A stretch of DNA of 64,000 bases, taken from NCBI GenBank assembly GCA_947310385.1, contig OX371224.1:18708777-18772776 (forward strand). Direction: 5' to 3'. The position numbers and the translations under genes were made by a program. Every line of letters begins with the position of its first letter. The stretch's first letter is position 1. Of this stretch, positions 24,157 through 35,082 are shown in pieces. A model generated the notes under the pieces. The model searched no databases, had not been told where the DNA came from, and saw only the letters and a list, made by a program, of their open reading frames with translations. The stretch is from Nephrotoma appendiculata (lineage: Eukaryota; Arthropoda; Insecta; Diptera; Tipulidae).

Positions 24157-26080
24157 TTAATTCTAACTATCAAAAAGGTTGTTATTGCTTTTATATGTCC
24201 GTTAAAGTACACGAATAAATCAAAAGGTTTTCCGATACGTGAGCAGGCCACATGAGTGAGCTGTTTATGTGAGCAACATGGTTTTCAAATTTAGTCCATA
24301 CACTGGTAGTGATTGCCCCGTGCTTTGTTGGTGGTAATTATAAATGCGAGTGGCACACGAAACTGGATGCGTTTCAATTTTAATGGAATATCTGTTGAAA
24401 TCTTTGGATGTGTAGCTTCGATGGTATAGTTCATCATCTTTGTCATGGAAAGCCTAGTATGACGACGCCACAGTGGATGTTACGCAAAATAATGATAGAC
24501 ACGTCAGTTTTCACTGTTACCGTGCGGCGGCATGCCTGATAAATCAAGTGAATTCAAGAATTCAGTTGGTGACAATTTCGTCTTGATTCATGCAGTATCG
24601 ATGGACTTAGATGGTGGGGCCTCATCTCGTATTTCGTTTTGAATGATGAAATTGATGGCATAAAAAGCCACTGAAAATTTTTGTTATTTTGTGCGATATT
24701 TGGGAAAACTTTGTGAATCAATTCGTTTGTGGTTGCTGTGATTTTATATAGAACTTTGTTGGCAATACATACATTGTGTGGATTCATCGATTGCCATTTT
24801 CCTATAATACATCAAGTTGTAGTTGTATACGCATTATTGTCTTCAATATCAACTTGGGGTGGTGAATGTGGTAGTCGAATTTGTCGAGAATCGCCAGACA
24901 ATAGAATGAGTACGTCATCGAAGAGCTATTCATTTACTCACAAATCTTTCAGTGTATATAATGAAGCACTTCCAATGGTTTTTTGTGTGCCACAGACGAA
25001 AGCGCTGTTCGACCACCATCTAAAATAGTTGCCGCAACTCCAAATGATGTGGTTGCCAATGCAACATTTTTTCGTGATCGTATATGGTTGCCAACATAAG
25101 TGAAAGGAGAACAGTTTTGCCTACGCCTCCGGGTGTACCTAGAGAATGCATTCCGCCTCTTTGGTTGCATGCATGTAACTCTTCATACGCTATGCGTTGT
25201 AATGGAACCAGTTTCGGAAGATTCGTTCGAACAAATGTATCCATCGCGTCGACATCAAAGTGTGTTTCGTTGCAAATCGCGGTCGAAAAGTTCGTTTGTA
25301 GATCGATTTGGCGTAGCGATTGAAATAGCGATTCGTATCGATTTTCGAAATTGTACCAGTTAGCGATTAACCAAAGATTGGCCCATTGATTAATTCTTGG
25401 AAGGTCGTCAGTGACATCACAATTTCTGCGACGAAGAATTATATCACACGAGATAAATTTTTCGCTAACTATAACGATCGCCACTTCATCAATTGTTTGT
25501 GCTTCGTACTGTCTTTCGTGTTGGCCGACTAGTGTTATGTCTGCTATAGCTACAACTTTTTGAATAGGGTAGTTCAGAACAATTGAACTAATTCGTTGTG
25601 TTGATCAAATAAAGTTTGAATCAAATAATGTAGCGGCAGATTCTCGTTTGATTTGATCGATTTGTTCATTAGTATTTCCCATGAAATAAATTTCAAGAAA
25701 TTTGTGATCTGCGTTTTTCAGTGGTAGTGTTGGACTTCTCTCTCTCTCTCTCTCGCACTCTATCCCATCAAGGGATTTGGCCGCCTCAAAGGAGGTTTCA
25801 TAATCATATTTTCATTTCTGGTAATGAGTGATTAATTCATTGATCCTAAACCAGCCGTAAAATTGTTTCCTTGTCACTACCGGAAATCGAAATCGGGACC
25901 TCCGGTCGCTGGAGCAAGCATGATGACTGATTTGCCACCGGGGTGGCTAGTGTTGGACTTGCACGGGGATAAATTTGCCTTGCATACAAATATACAAATT
26001 TCATATGTATCGTACCGTTTTGATTTGCGCTACAGGATCACACGTACGTGTTTATGGCCCAATCTATAAACTGTTTTATT
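24157..26080 (-). pseudogene. Helitron Rep-helicase remnant
   Basis: Read on the minus strand from about 26080 to 24160. A Rep-domain stretch has FLEIYFMGNTNEQID, HERQYEAQTIDEVAIVIV and ILRRRN. After a deletion come RIAYEELHACNQ and the Pif1-type Walker A GTPGGVGKTVLL (about 25112-25141). The C-terminal motifs are PTEFLNSLDLSGMPPH, RVPLAFI with TTNKARGN, and VACSRIGKPFDLFVYF. Stops and frameshifts are frequent. A 210-bp SINE interrupts the Rep part at 25738-25947, and a MITE abuts the helicase end. Confidence 0.8.
25738..25947 (-). mobile_element. tRNA-derived SINE (family B) with LINE-like tail, 13-bp duplication
   Basis: Flanked by TAGTGTTGGACTT at 25725-25737 and again at 25948-25960, a 13-bp target duplication inside the Helitron. 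On the minus strand the head reads GGTGGCAAATCAGTCATC, then GCTTGCTCCAGCGACCGG and AGGTCCCGATTTCGATTTCC, with A- and B-box-like positions of a tRNA. The 3' end has AAATCCCTTGATGGGAT followed by a GA run, nearly matching the 3' end of the LINE fragment at 34161-34374. Confidence 0.7.
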
Positions 26081-27149
26081 TTATGGTTCCCAGAAACCGC
26101 AAGTTCCACAAACCAGACCTGGTTGTAACCACTAATGTCAATTTTCATTGAAGAAAAAATAGTACCCTATGGTACCCTATGGTACTCCAACTGCTGTCAA
26201 AATGTTTCATTGAAAAAAAATATTACCACGAGGGTAATATTTTCTTACTCCCGGGGTAATTTTCTATACTCTAGCTTTTTTGGTGGAGTATACGATTTTG
26301 TTGTTGTTATAAATCTATTCGCCAATTTTTTTTCTGTCATTTGTCAAAATATGCGGCGTGTTGGTAATTTGATTAGTGAAATTATAAAAATCAAATATAA
26401 ATAATAAAGTAAAAATTAGAGAGTAGTAGAGTAGTACATTTTTGTTCCATTGAAACAAAATGGGAGTAAAAAATGACGGTAACATTTTGGGAGTGAGAAA
26501 AAATCGATGAAAATCGACATAAGTCTCCGATACAAGATACTTGTATTTATTTTTTTCTAGCTTGCTGTGATAGTCCATTCGCGTTCCAAATGATAATTCT
26601 AAGTGTTCTGTTCATTTGATTAGTATAAGTGTGGTGATATCTCATTCGTGGCTCTTTGTCTTTGATTGGCGCGATTTATGCCTTAATCCATGCAGTTGTA
26701 TCGCTAATTCGCATTCTCTATAGTAGGCATATTACGCGCACCTAATATCTTGCCACAATATCTTAGGCTGAGGTTAATGTCTTGACATTTCTTGCATTGA
26801 GATATTAATCCCGTATTATTTTTAAATGGTTCTAATTTAACCCACATGGATGATGTCCTCCTTTTTGCAGGTGGAATGACGACCTGGCCATAACCTTAAT
26901 TTCGTAGTTATTCAGTAGTATCTTCGTAGGTATACCAGTCTTTACCTTTTTCAGTGAGCTTAATCTCTATATTCATCGGGATCTTTATTTTAAACGATTT
27001 ATATTTTAAACGTTACTGTTTACTGCTGCTAATCTATATAGTTGATTGTGGACACAGATTTCATTACAACTTCATTATTATCAAACTCTCTAATGTCAAT
27101 CACATTCATTGGTGCTGATGCCTTTGCCTTTATTACAACATTTCATTGT
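26081..27149. other. No gene; hairpin-rich stretch
   Basis: GGTACCCTATGGTACTCC repeats lie near 26165-26190. A hairpin (AAATATTACC / GGTAATATTT) is at about 26218-26242 and GGGAGTAA blocks follow. The region may be a decayed miniature element; ends were not resolved. Short open frames are not recognisable. Confidence 0.35.
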
Positions 27150-28150
27150 TCTTGTGGCTTATGTTTTTGAGGTACATTCACCGATGTGGTAAAATAAATT
27201 TCAATAAATTTTGCTCTTCGGTTTTTTCTAGGACGTTCTCTTGTTTATGAATCCAATCAGTTTCTTTTTTAAAGTTCTCATCATCTGTATGATACATCTG
27301 TTGACGAATATGGCGTTCGAGAGCGTAGAGATTTAATCGTTGTAGGAGTTTCGTGGAATCAATACGAGAGTTGATGAAATCTCTAACTAAGGCTGCAGCT
27401 ACAACATCGCGTCAATAGTCCAGACGTTGCAATTTTCATAAATTACAGCGATCTTGGTATGATGGTGACCGTGAGATGGATAGATATTCTAAAATTGCTT
27501 GCACAAATGAAACTTGTATTGAAGATAGAGTTATCTGATCGCGAAAATCTTTACAGTTTCGAGTGATGAAGCCTAGCATATTGTAAGGTTTTGAGACAAT
27601 AGTATTATTATATGCCTGTTAGAAGTTGCATCGTTTGAAAAAACTACTCCCAGATATATGAATTCCGCTCTGTCAACAACTTCATTGTACAAACGATATT
27701 GATGCAGTATAGGAAAGCGAGTACGATTAAAGGCCAAATTTCTAAATGTATTCAAAGTAAGGGGTAGTCTTTTGTTAGTTAACCATTTTGAAAATCTATC
27801 TAAATCTTCTGGAGCCTGGTACAGTCGGCTTTGATGATAACACGCGCGAAAATTTTCAGGTCATCATTGATAACTAATGGAAAGAGTAAAGTACCTAAAT
27901 GACTACCCAACAGCAAACAGCAAAGAGCCTAAATGACTACCCAGTGGTACACCTGATTGTGCGCAAAATAATTTCGGGGATTGACCCACAAGTCTTGCAA
28001 ACTGTAGCCGGCATTCTGGAATGTAAAAGTGCAACCACTTTATGGAAATTAAGTGGTACCTCAACTTAGTTGCCTCAAATTAGCGATAAGAATTGAGTGA
28101 TCAATCTTGTTGAACGTCTCTGCAAAATCTGTATTGTACAAATAAACTTA
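27150..28150 (-). pseudogene. Non-LTR retrotransposon (CR1/Jockey-like) ORF2 remnant
   Basis: Minus-strand pieces in order: DFAETFNKIDHSILIANLR (reverse transcriptase motif with the first aspartate), GSHLGTLLFPLVINDD (the glycine-leucine motif), AFNRTRFPILHQYRLYNEV with YLGVVFSNDA (thumb region), and VRDFINSRIDSTKLLQRLN with YALERHIRQQ (C-terminal region). Stops break it, the YADD region is lost, and a short duplication of the AAATGACTACCCA block occurs near 27897-27945. Confidence 0.7.
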
Positions 28151-28829
28151 AAATTAATATGTAAATAAGACAAAAACAACAACAACTAGACAAATAAATT
28201 ATATGTATTACCAATATAAGCACAATCACTTAAGATGTTTATCGAATTAGTACTACTTTTGATATTTAACATTTCCTTTTTTTTCACAATATTAAATAGC
28301 ATCAATGTGTCGTATCACTGCCTTGTAAAATCGTGTTCCAAATTTTTTTTCTATAAGACAAAAGTGAAATTAGGTGTTTCAGAACAAGTTCGAAAAAAAA
28401 TTCGAAAATCAACAAAGCTAGTGAAAAAATAAAACTGTGTAGGTTATTTGTCAAAAGAAAAAAGTAAATAAGTACTGTCATGTATATTCAAAACATGTCC
28501 TCAATTAATTTTTAATGTAGTTTGTTAGTTGTTTTCAATAATTAAAAATGCTAGAAACATTGTATAGTTCATCGTTCTCAATATTGGAAGTTCCTAATTA
28601 AAAATCTAAACTCCATCATGGTCTGTTTCATCAGCCATCTACAATGAAAATGTTTTCATGTTCCTTTTGTCGTATTTTTTGGTTACCGGTGAAAAGTACA
28701 TGCCACCCCGTTTAAGTGTATAGACCATGTCTTTATGTTCGATTCTAATCCATAGGAATAATTTACGATGTAATTGTTGAGCCCTCAAGTGGTGAATCAA
28801 CTACAGGAGGAAGACCAACAGCATGATTA
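28151..28829. other. No gene recognised
   Basis: AT-rich; a 65-residue open frame at 28235-28432 with a hydrophobic start is not recognisable. Confidence 0.35.
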
Positions 28830-30000
28830 CTTCGAATATTTTTCCGAATTTTGAAAACATCGACAAAAGTGACACCGTGTCAAAAAATCTAATTACGAAG
28901 TGCACTACAATTTTGGCTGCGATTATTTATATTTTTATGTTGGTTCAATCTCTTTTCCACCAATTGTTTGGTTTGGCCAACATAAGTTGTGATTGTAGCA
29001 ATAAACTTGATAAACAACATTAGATTGATGCTTTAAAGGAACCAGATCTTTCAGTTTTGAAAAAATATTACTATTTAAATTTGTCGCAGAACGTCCAATA
29101 ACCTTGAAATTATAATTTTTGATTAAATGTTTAATTTTTTCGAATAAATTTTTAATGTACGCAATTGACAAATAATTTTAATTTTCATTTTGTGGCCGAA
29201 AGTTAGAATTTATACTAAAATAAATTTGATTTAGAAACAATATTGACGATGGTAAAAGTTGAAAAACTCAACTAGCGGAAAAAATATAAATTAAATTAGC
29301 TATCCTTCAATGACATTTCGTAATAACAAAAATCATGCGTATTTTCAAATTGGCATAGCTGGATTATTTTCGTAATGTCAAATTGACATAGCTCGTTCAG
29401 TTTCAATATTTTTCGCTACGTGCCACTCGCGATCCTCCAATCGTCAATTATCTATTAATTTTTTGGGATAATGATTTTGAAGTAATGTATCATTTAATAT
29501 TTTAAAATTTTTATGATGAAATTTACTGTCCGGAAGTTTTAAAATTTTTTGACTTAAAATTTTTACGGTGTTAATTTTGTACGAGATTGGAGGCCATGAC
29601 ATAAAATTTAGATAGCGACCAGACCAAGTATTTTTGTAGAACCAATCACAAGAAACTTTGCCATTAGGTTCATGTATCGAAAGAATATCTAAACATGAAA
29701 TTTTGTTCTCTGATTCTTTTTCTAAAGGGAATTTAATTCTATTACATACTTTTATCAACTGCATCTAAAAATGTGTTTATTTTGTCTTCTGGAATGACCG
29801 TTATAATATCGTCTACATATCTATAGTAAAATAATGGTTGAAAATTTAAAGAATTTAGTACTGAATTTGCCAAATATTTCATGGCAAAATTTGCAATAAT
29901 GAGGCTTATTGGAGAACCCATAGGTGAACCAAAAATTTGCTTAAAAACTTTGTTATCAAATGAAAATTCTGAATTATATTTAGAAATCCAGATCGGATCC
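28830..30000 (-). pseudogene. Penelope-like element: reverse transcriptase and GIY-YIG remnant
   Basis: Minus strand: FKQIFGSPMGSPISLIIANF and then YYRYVDDIITVIPEDK (YVDD at about 29808-29822) are the Penelope-type reverse transcriptase core. ENKISCLDIL, SCDWFYKNTWSGRYLNF and KLPDSKFHHKN are its thumb. Near 28950-29050, SNVVYQVYCYN followed in the next frame by TYVGQTKQLVEKRLNQHK is the GIY-YIG endonuclease, split by a single-base frameshift. Parts of the N-terminus are absent. Confidence 0.8.
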
Positions 30001-30215
30001 ATATACAGCACCGACCCGACAGCGAAACTACCACCAAATGAAGAACTAGCCACATTAAGATGGGCAGCAATGTCGTCCGGGCATGGACGGCAGTCTACCA
30101 TCTCATTAGGTGGGAATCTTTCACGGCAATCTGTCATTCCTGTGAACAACATATTCAGATGGAAAATACTGGGGTACATGGCACATACTGTCGTTACGCC
30201 AAGCCTCACAGATTA
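30001..30215. other. GC-richer segment with long open frames on both strands
   Basis: Bases 30001-30215 are clearly less AT-rich than their surroundings. They stay open on the minus strand (for example VASSSFGGSFAVGSVLYMDP, with several cysteines upstream) and in two plus frames. It joins directly to the Penelope remnant. Neither reading is recognised; it could be a captured host exon or part of another element. Confidence 0.3.
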
Positions 30216-30394
30216 TTATTATGTCGTAATTATTGTCGAGTAGAAGTTAGATTGGTGTCATAACTTGGATACTTCGTCTTGTTGGTTGAATATGGCCCAA
30301 ATGACGCTGACGAAATTTTTTATTGTTAAATTTTCTATTTTTAACTTAGCGATAATGTTGCTAAGTTGCCTTGCTATTTTTTCTATTTCATTTG

Positions 30395-30638
30395 CACCCC
30401 AATTCTGAAGCACAGTCACTGACTGAAAAATGGTCTTAGGTAAGACTTTTTGCCTTTGTTTTGAGTTTTGTCTTAATTGCGACACTTTTCGTAATCTGCG
30501 CATAGTCTTAGTTGGCAAAAAAGTCTTGCGTACGACAAACAAATTTGGTGGTCTTATTGGTCACAGACTAGGCACACAAAAAGTCTTACCTAAGACCACC
30601 TTTCAGTCAGTGACTGTCAGTTCTTCAGAATCGGGGTG
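30395..30638. mobile_element. Miniature inverted-repeat element, about 40+16-bp arms
   Basis: The left arm CACCCCAATTCTGAAG, then CAGTCACTGACTG and TGGTCTTAGGTAAGACTTTT, pairs with the right arm ending CTTCAGAATCGGGGTG. It is flanked by TTG on both sides (possible 3-bp duplication). No coding sequence. Confidence 0.7.
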
Positions 30639-30732
30639 TTGGTCTTCTGCGTAGTCAGCATTTTTGCTTTCCTGCTGAATCGCGGAGTGTGTTTTTCTAG
30701 GTGATGATCTAAGCATTTTGAACTTCATATGA

Positions 30733-30918
30733 ATGGGCATCGCAATGGTTTGCTCATTCGCTGAGTTGAAAGCCATTGGAGTGTCACCTTGGGTTACAAT
30801 TCCTATTTATCGTGAACTCATTGCTTTGGTTGTTGCAACAGTTATCAACCTAACCATCTACTGGTTCCGGGAGAGATCATCATGCGCAAGTTATCCCACC
30901 GTTTCTCGGTCGCTATAG
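30733..30918 (+). CDS. Orphan 61-residue open frame with hydrophobic segment
   Basis: Starts at ATG after an in-frame TGA. It contains PIYRELIALVVATVINLTI, a likely membrane segment, followed by the charged YWFRERSS. Codon choice and base composition look coding and unlike the AT-rich neighbourhood. Not recognised; it could be part of a larger lost gene or a captured fragment. Confidence 0.25.
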   Translation: MGIAMVCSFAELKAIGVSPWVTIPIYRELIALVVATVINLTIYWFRERSSCASYPTVSRSL

Positions 30919-33269
30919 ACCCTCGTTGGTTATTGTTATTAGCATAGAGCAATGAAATTAAAATGTAGTTGTCCGCAAGTTTAATTTGGAATAATTAAAT
31001 TGAAAGGCTCATCGAAATTCCATTATGGTGTCGGGAAGCGGATTTTTAGCCCGTCTATAAAGAATGAAATTCATAATTATTTCAACAGTTTCTTACGTTA
31101 CGAGTATTTTGTATATATGTAATATGACCTCAAAAATTATAACCCTGGATTTATAGCGTATTACACATAATTAATTTATTTACCGAAAAATTCATGCGAC
31201 GTTCATTATAATTTTTGCAGTTCGACGTGGTTCGAATCACATGGTGCCCCACTTGTCTGTATACATTCTGAACGTACGTGATCGAGGTGTTATAGTCGTT
31301 TAAAGCTTATTTACGGATATTTCAAATTTTTTAAGATATTGGGCAATCGCTTTATTGCTTTGTTAACTGTAAAATGCATACAACTACGATAAAACATAAT
31401 ACAAAATTCTTTTGGTTGCCATCCGAGCAAATATAGATCATGTAACCTACATCACTACATGAGTATTTATTGTTTGCTGTATTGGTATTAAGGTGCTAAC
31501 TATCTTTCTTATTTTGCTTGTATAAAGTTATAAATTTAAATGCTATGAACTTATCATAATTAAAAATGTTTTATGGTTTTCCCACATTTTTATTAAATTG
31601 TTTATCCTTAAACAATCGAAATACAGCATTTAAAACTAAACATTACCTGTTCTGGTTTAGATAAAAATTTAATACAAAACTCTAATATTATTTACACCGT
31701 ATAATATCGTAAAAATATGTGAACGAACAGAAATTATCTCAGAAACATGATACAAACATGAATTTTTGTACAACACACCTGATAACCGGAAAATATTCGC
31801 ACATGGCACGGCATTAACCTCGTGTGTTTTTGTTATGTATTGGTGTATGTATTTTTATCAGGTGACAGCGACTAAACATGGTGTGTACTTGTGCAGTGTT
31901 TTATCAAGAAATTCATGTTAAAATTGTAATCGAATATAAAGCTTCGTGTTCGCACATTTACTGTACATTTTTATCAATTTTGCTTAGAATACAGGAAACC
32001 CATTTAAGACGGTGTCAATTACCGAAAAGTGAATCACCCAATCTTACCCATCTCCATTGTGTATTAAAGTGCTTTAAACTTGATTAGAGGGATTTATATT
32101 TATGAAGGCCCCTTGATTAACAATTTATGAATAAATGTGTTTGTAATGAACTCGACAAATTTCGCGATATTATTTACTTTTATCAGATATGAAGAAACCA
32201 TTTTTTAAAAATGTGATTCATTATACTGTTATGATTGCACAGTAAATATGTACAGATGAAGTTAACTCAGTACAGTAAGTTTCACACTTTCCATTTGAAA
32301 TGATAAAACATCGAATCAAGTATGGCGAAGGTTAATAGATTATAAAACTAAATACAAACATAGAAGAAAGTATTAAACGATAGGTAAACGAATGTCGTTT
32401 ATATCAATTAAACTATTCCAAACTATTGAAACGATGAAACTAGTTAAATTAGCACTATATTGCGATTAAATAATGAATCATTGTCTGCGTTCTATTTGGT
32501 TGTTTTGGAAATACCTGAATCCACGATCCGTAACATCTATCATCTGCATGAAAATTATAATTAAGATAACAGTTTTCGGCAATTAGTATTTGCGGGCCGA
32601 AAAATATTATTGAGAAAATGCAAATAAACAAAATATTCCATAATATTTGTTTACATATACCATGTTTTGAACTCATGTCGATGACAATAATTGCATACAC
32701 GTGGATTATCATAAAACTACCGCAATTTTAAAATTGTTATTTTAACTCCGAGATCACGTACATATTTCGTGTTTTCGTCTATACAAATAAGTTTAGCATG
32801 AGGCAAGGTTGAATAGGGCTGTTTTTCTTTCCTTATTGTGTAATGCAAGCTTAAATGTTTTTAGAATGATCTTGTGATTCCTTCTTTACTCTGTGGTCCA
32901 CGATCCCCAGTGGGATCACCAGTTTCTATTTCAGACCCCCTACTAGTTTTAAGAAATTAGACATCATGCAAGAGAGCCCAGAATGTTTTCCCAAAAAATT
33001 GAAAAAATACCATCGGGTAACACTAAAACTGCAATGATATCCCACCCCAGAATTTAATATAGTATTTTCGTTCAACCTCGAAATTTTATGCTACCGCAGA
33101 AATTGAATTCAAATTTTAAATATTAAAATATTAATAATCGAGAATAAAAATTATGTAAAACTAGTAAAAAATTTAAATTAAAAGAACTGAATTGATTTAG
33201 CACGGTGTAGTAAATTTACTCAGCTCGTTGAATATTGGTAAAAAATAAAAAAAAATTCTAAAATTACGA
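30919..33269. other. No gene recognised
   Basis: AT-rich intergenic DNA; only short unrecognisable open frames on both strands. Confidence 0.4.
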
Positions 33270-33720
33270 TTTTTTAGCTCAAAAAGACCGTTGACGGAAC
33301 GTATTCTATGCGACACTGGGTCATATTGATAAGCTCTAACTTTGTAATTGAATCGAAAAGAACCGGCCTGGTTTGTCCAAATAAGTCGAAAGTTCGAAGC
33401 CAAATATAACTAGCTCTAGTTTTCATTTCAAACCGATTTGCATGTTGTGCAGCTATCACGGTTTGAGTTAGTGTGGTATTGAAATTCTATAATATCCAAA
33501 AGGATTCGGCCTAAACCTTTCGGTTTAATTTCAAATCGACTTGCATGTGCGAACATGGCTATGATGTCAGTAACGGAATGTATTCTAGAGGTCAGTAACG
33601 GATGTATTCTACGACACGTGGTCGTATTTGCTGGCTTCTTTTTTAATTTCAAATCAATTTGCAGGTTATGAACATGGTATGTCTTGGTGTATCAACAGTA
33701 ACGGAATGTAATTTAATGGA
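33270..33720. repeat. Degenerate tandem repeat, about three units
   Basis: Blocks such as TTTCAAATCGACTTGCATGT, AACATGGCTATG and GTAACGGAATGTATTC recur about every 110-160 bp, with changes. Units are imperfect and non-coding. Confidence 0.5.
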
Positions 33721-34042
33721 TCGAATGTGGATTTAAAGTTGTTGCATATAACTAATTCAAACAATTTTGGAAGTTTTGAGCATATGATGTCTTCTGAATC
33801 ATTTTGAATATTATGCAATATTGAGACCATACTGACTCAAACGTTTATAGCTCAGTTCACAACTCGCACATCGGATAGAAATTAAAACTAGAGCTTTAGC
33901 TACTAACTACAAAACGTGTAAAACTTGGTTTCCTTGTTCTTAGATGGCGTATTTTCTTACGACAACAACAATTCCATTTGGCTAAAGCAAGACTTATGGT
34001 AAAACTAAAGTAATTAAAAATTTTGCTTTAGCTGAGTATAAA

Positions 34043-34562
34043 TCAGGGGCGGTATGTTGTACCATCACTGCGAATCGAAATTCAAAAAAAAGTCGAATGG
34101 CGTGGTATGTTATATCATTTTCGAATCGCGATAAATGATAGTTCGAATCGCGATAAATGACGTTGCAAGGTCCTCACAACAACGAATGATGTACAAAGTG
34201 TCAAAGTCGTAGAGGAAGACCCCGACTGCGCTGGCGTGACGACGTCGAACAAGACCTACTCGTATTAGGATGTCGAAATTGGAGGGCGAGAGCGATGGAC
34301 CGAGACGGATGGAGGACCATAGTGCGGGCGGCAAAATCCCTTCATGGGATGTAAATGCTAGAGAGAGAGAGAGAGATAAATGATAGTTTCATCATTTAAA
34401 ACCAAAATAATAATAAATGTAGTTGACATTTCATTCTAGAAAAAGTATTGCAAGATTAAAAAACGATAAAAGTCGAAAATGATACAACATGCCGACTATC
34501 ACTTTTTTCGATTCGACTTTTTTCGAATTTCGATTCGGAGTGATGGTATAACATATCGCCCC
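34043..34562. mobile_element. Miniature inverted-repeat element hosting a LINE fragment
   Basis: The left end GGGGCGGTATGTTGTACCAT then ACTGCGAATCGAAATTC pairs with the right end (34480-34562, complement GGGGCGATATGTTATACCAT). Arms are about 90 bp. TTTGCTTTAG occurs just outside both ends (34022-34031 and 34565-34574) and may be the target duplication, although it lies about 11 bp from the left terminus. Without the 214-bp insert the element is about 300 bp. Confidence 0.7.
34161..34374 (+). mobile_element. 5'-truncated non-LTR retrotransposon 3' end
   Basis: Codes at 34199-34354 for RRGRPRLRWRDDVEQDL, then GCRNWRARAMDRDGWRTIV and a stop, the typical C-terminus of a LINE ORF2. A GA repeat ends the element. 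GATAAATGA flanks it at 34152-34160 and 34375-34383, a target duplication. The last about 45 bp match the tail of the SINE at 25738-25947. Confidence 0.75.
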
Positions 34563-35082
34563 AGATTTGCTTTAGATGCCAAAATATATTTTCCTCATTC
34601 CGAATTGGAATTCTGAATTTCTTTATTTTCGATAATATGAATAGTATATAAATTTGTATAATTATAAAGTTTTTAATATAATTATTTTTTCAATACACAG
34701 TATCTAATATATAAAAAATCTCGTGTCATGGTGTTTGCGGTCGCACTCATCCGAAACGGCTCGATCGAATTTGTATGCAATTTTTTATATATATTTGGTA
34801 GGTACGAGAATAGGTTGTAAAGTATATTTCATACCGCTGGGTGATTAGGGTGTCCTTATCCAGAAACATTTTTTCCTCCTACCTCCACCCTCAAATTTTT
34901 TAATCGCGTTTTTAGTATTTTACGATTTATTTTAAATTATAAGAAATATATACGTGTTTTATGATTGTGAAAAGGTTGGCAAAATACTAAAAGAACAAAT
35001 ACATTATCGGTATACCATTTTTCATCAGTAAGTACAACAATTTTGTCTATTTCTGTGTGTGTGTGTGTGTATTACAGTGAAC

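Noticed and set aside
24729..25363. Plus-strand open frames across 24.7-25.4 kb
   Set aside because: Antisense to the Helitron helicase remnant, whose Walker A and other motifs identify the true strand.
33270..33720. Possible CRISPR-like array of repeats
   Set aside because: Units are imperfect, long, irregular and in an insect chromosome; no spacers of constant length.
34110..34334. Minus-strand 74-codon open frame
   Set aside because: Antisense to the LINE C-terminal fragment with clear RRGRPRLRW signature on the plus strand.
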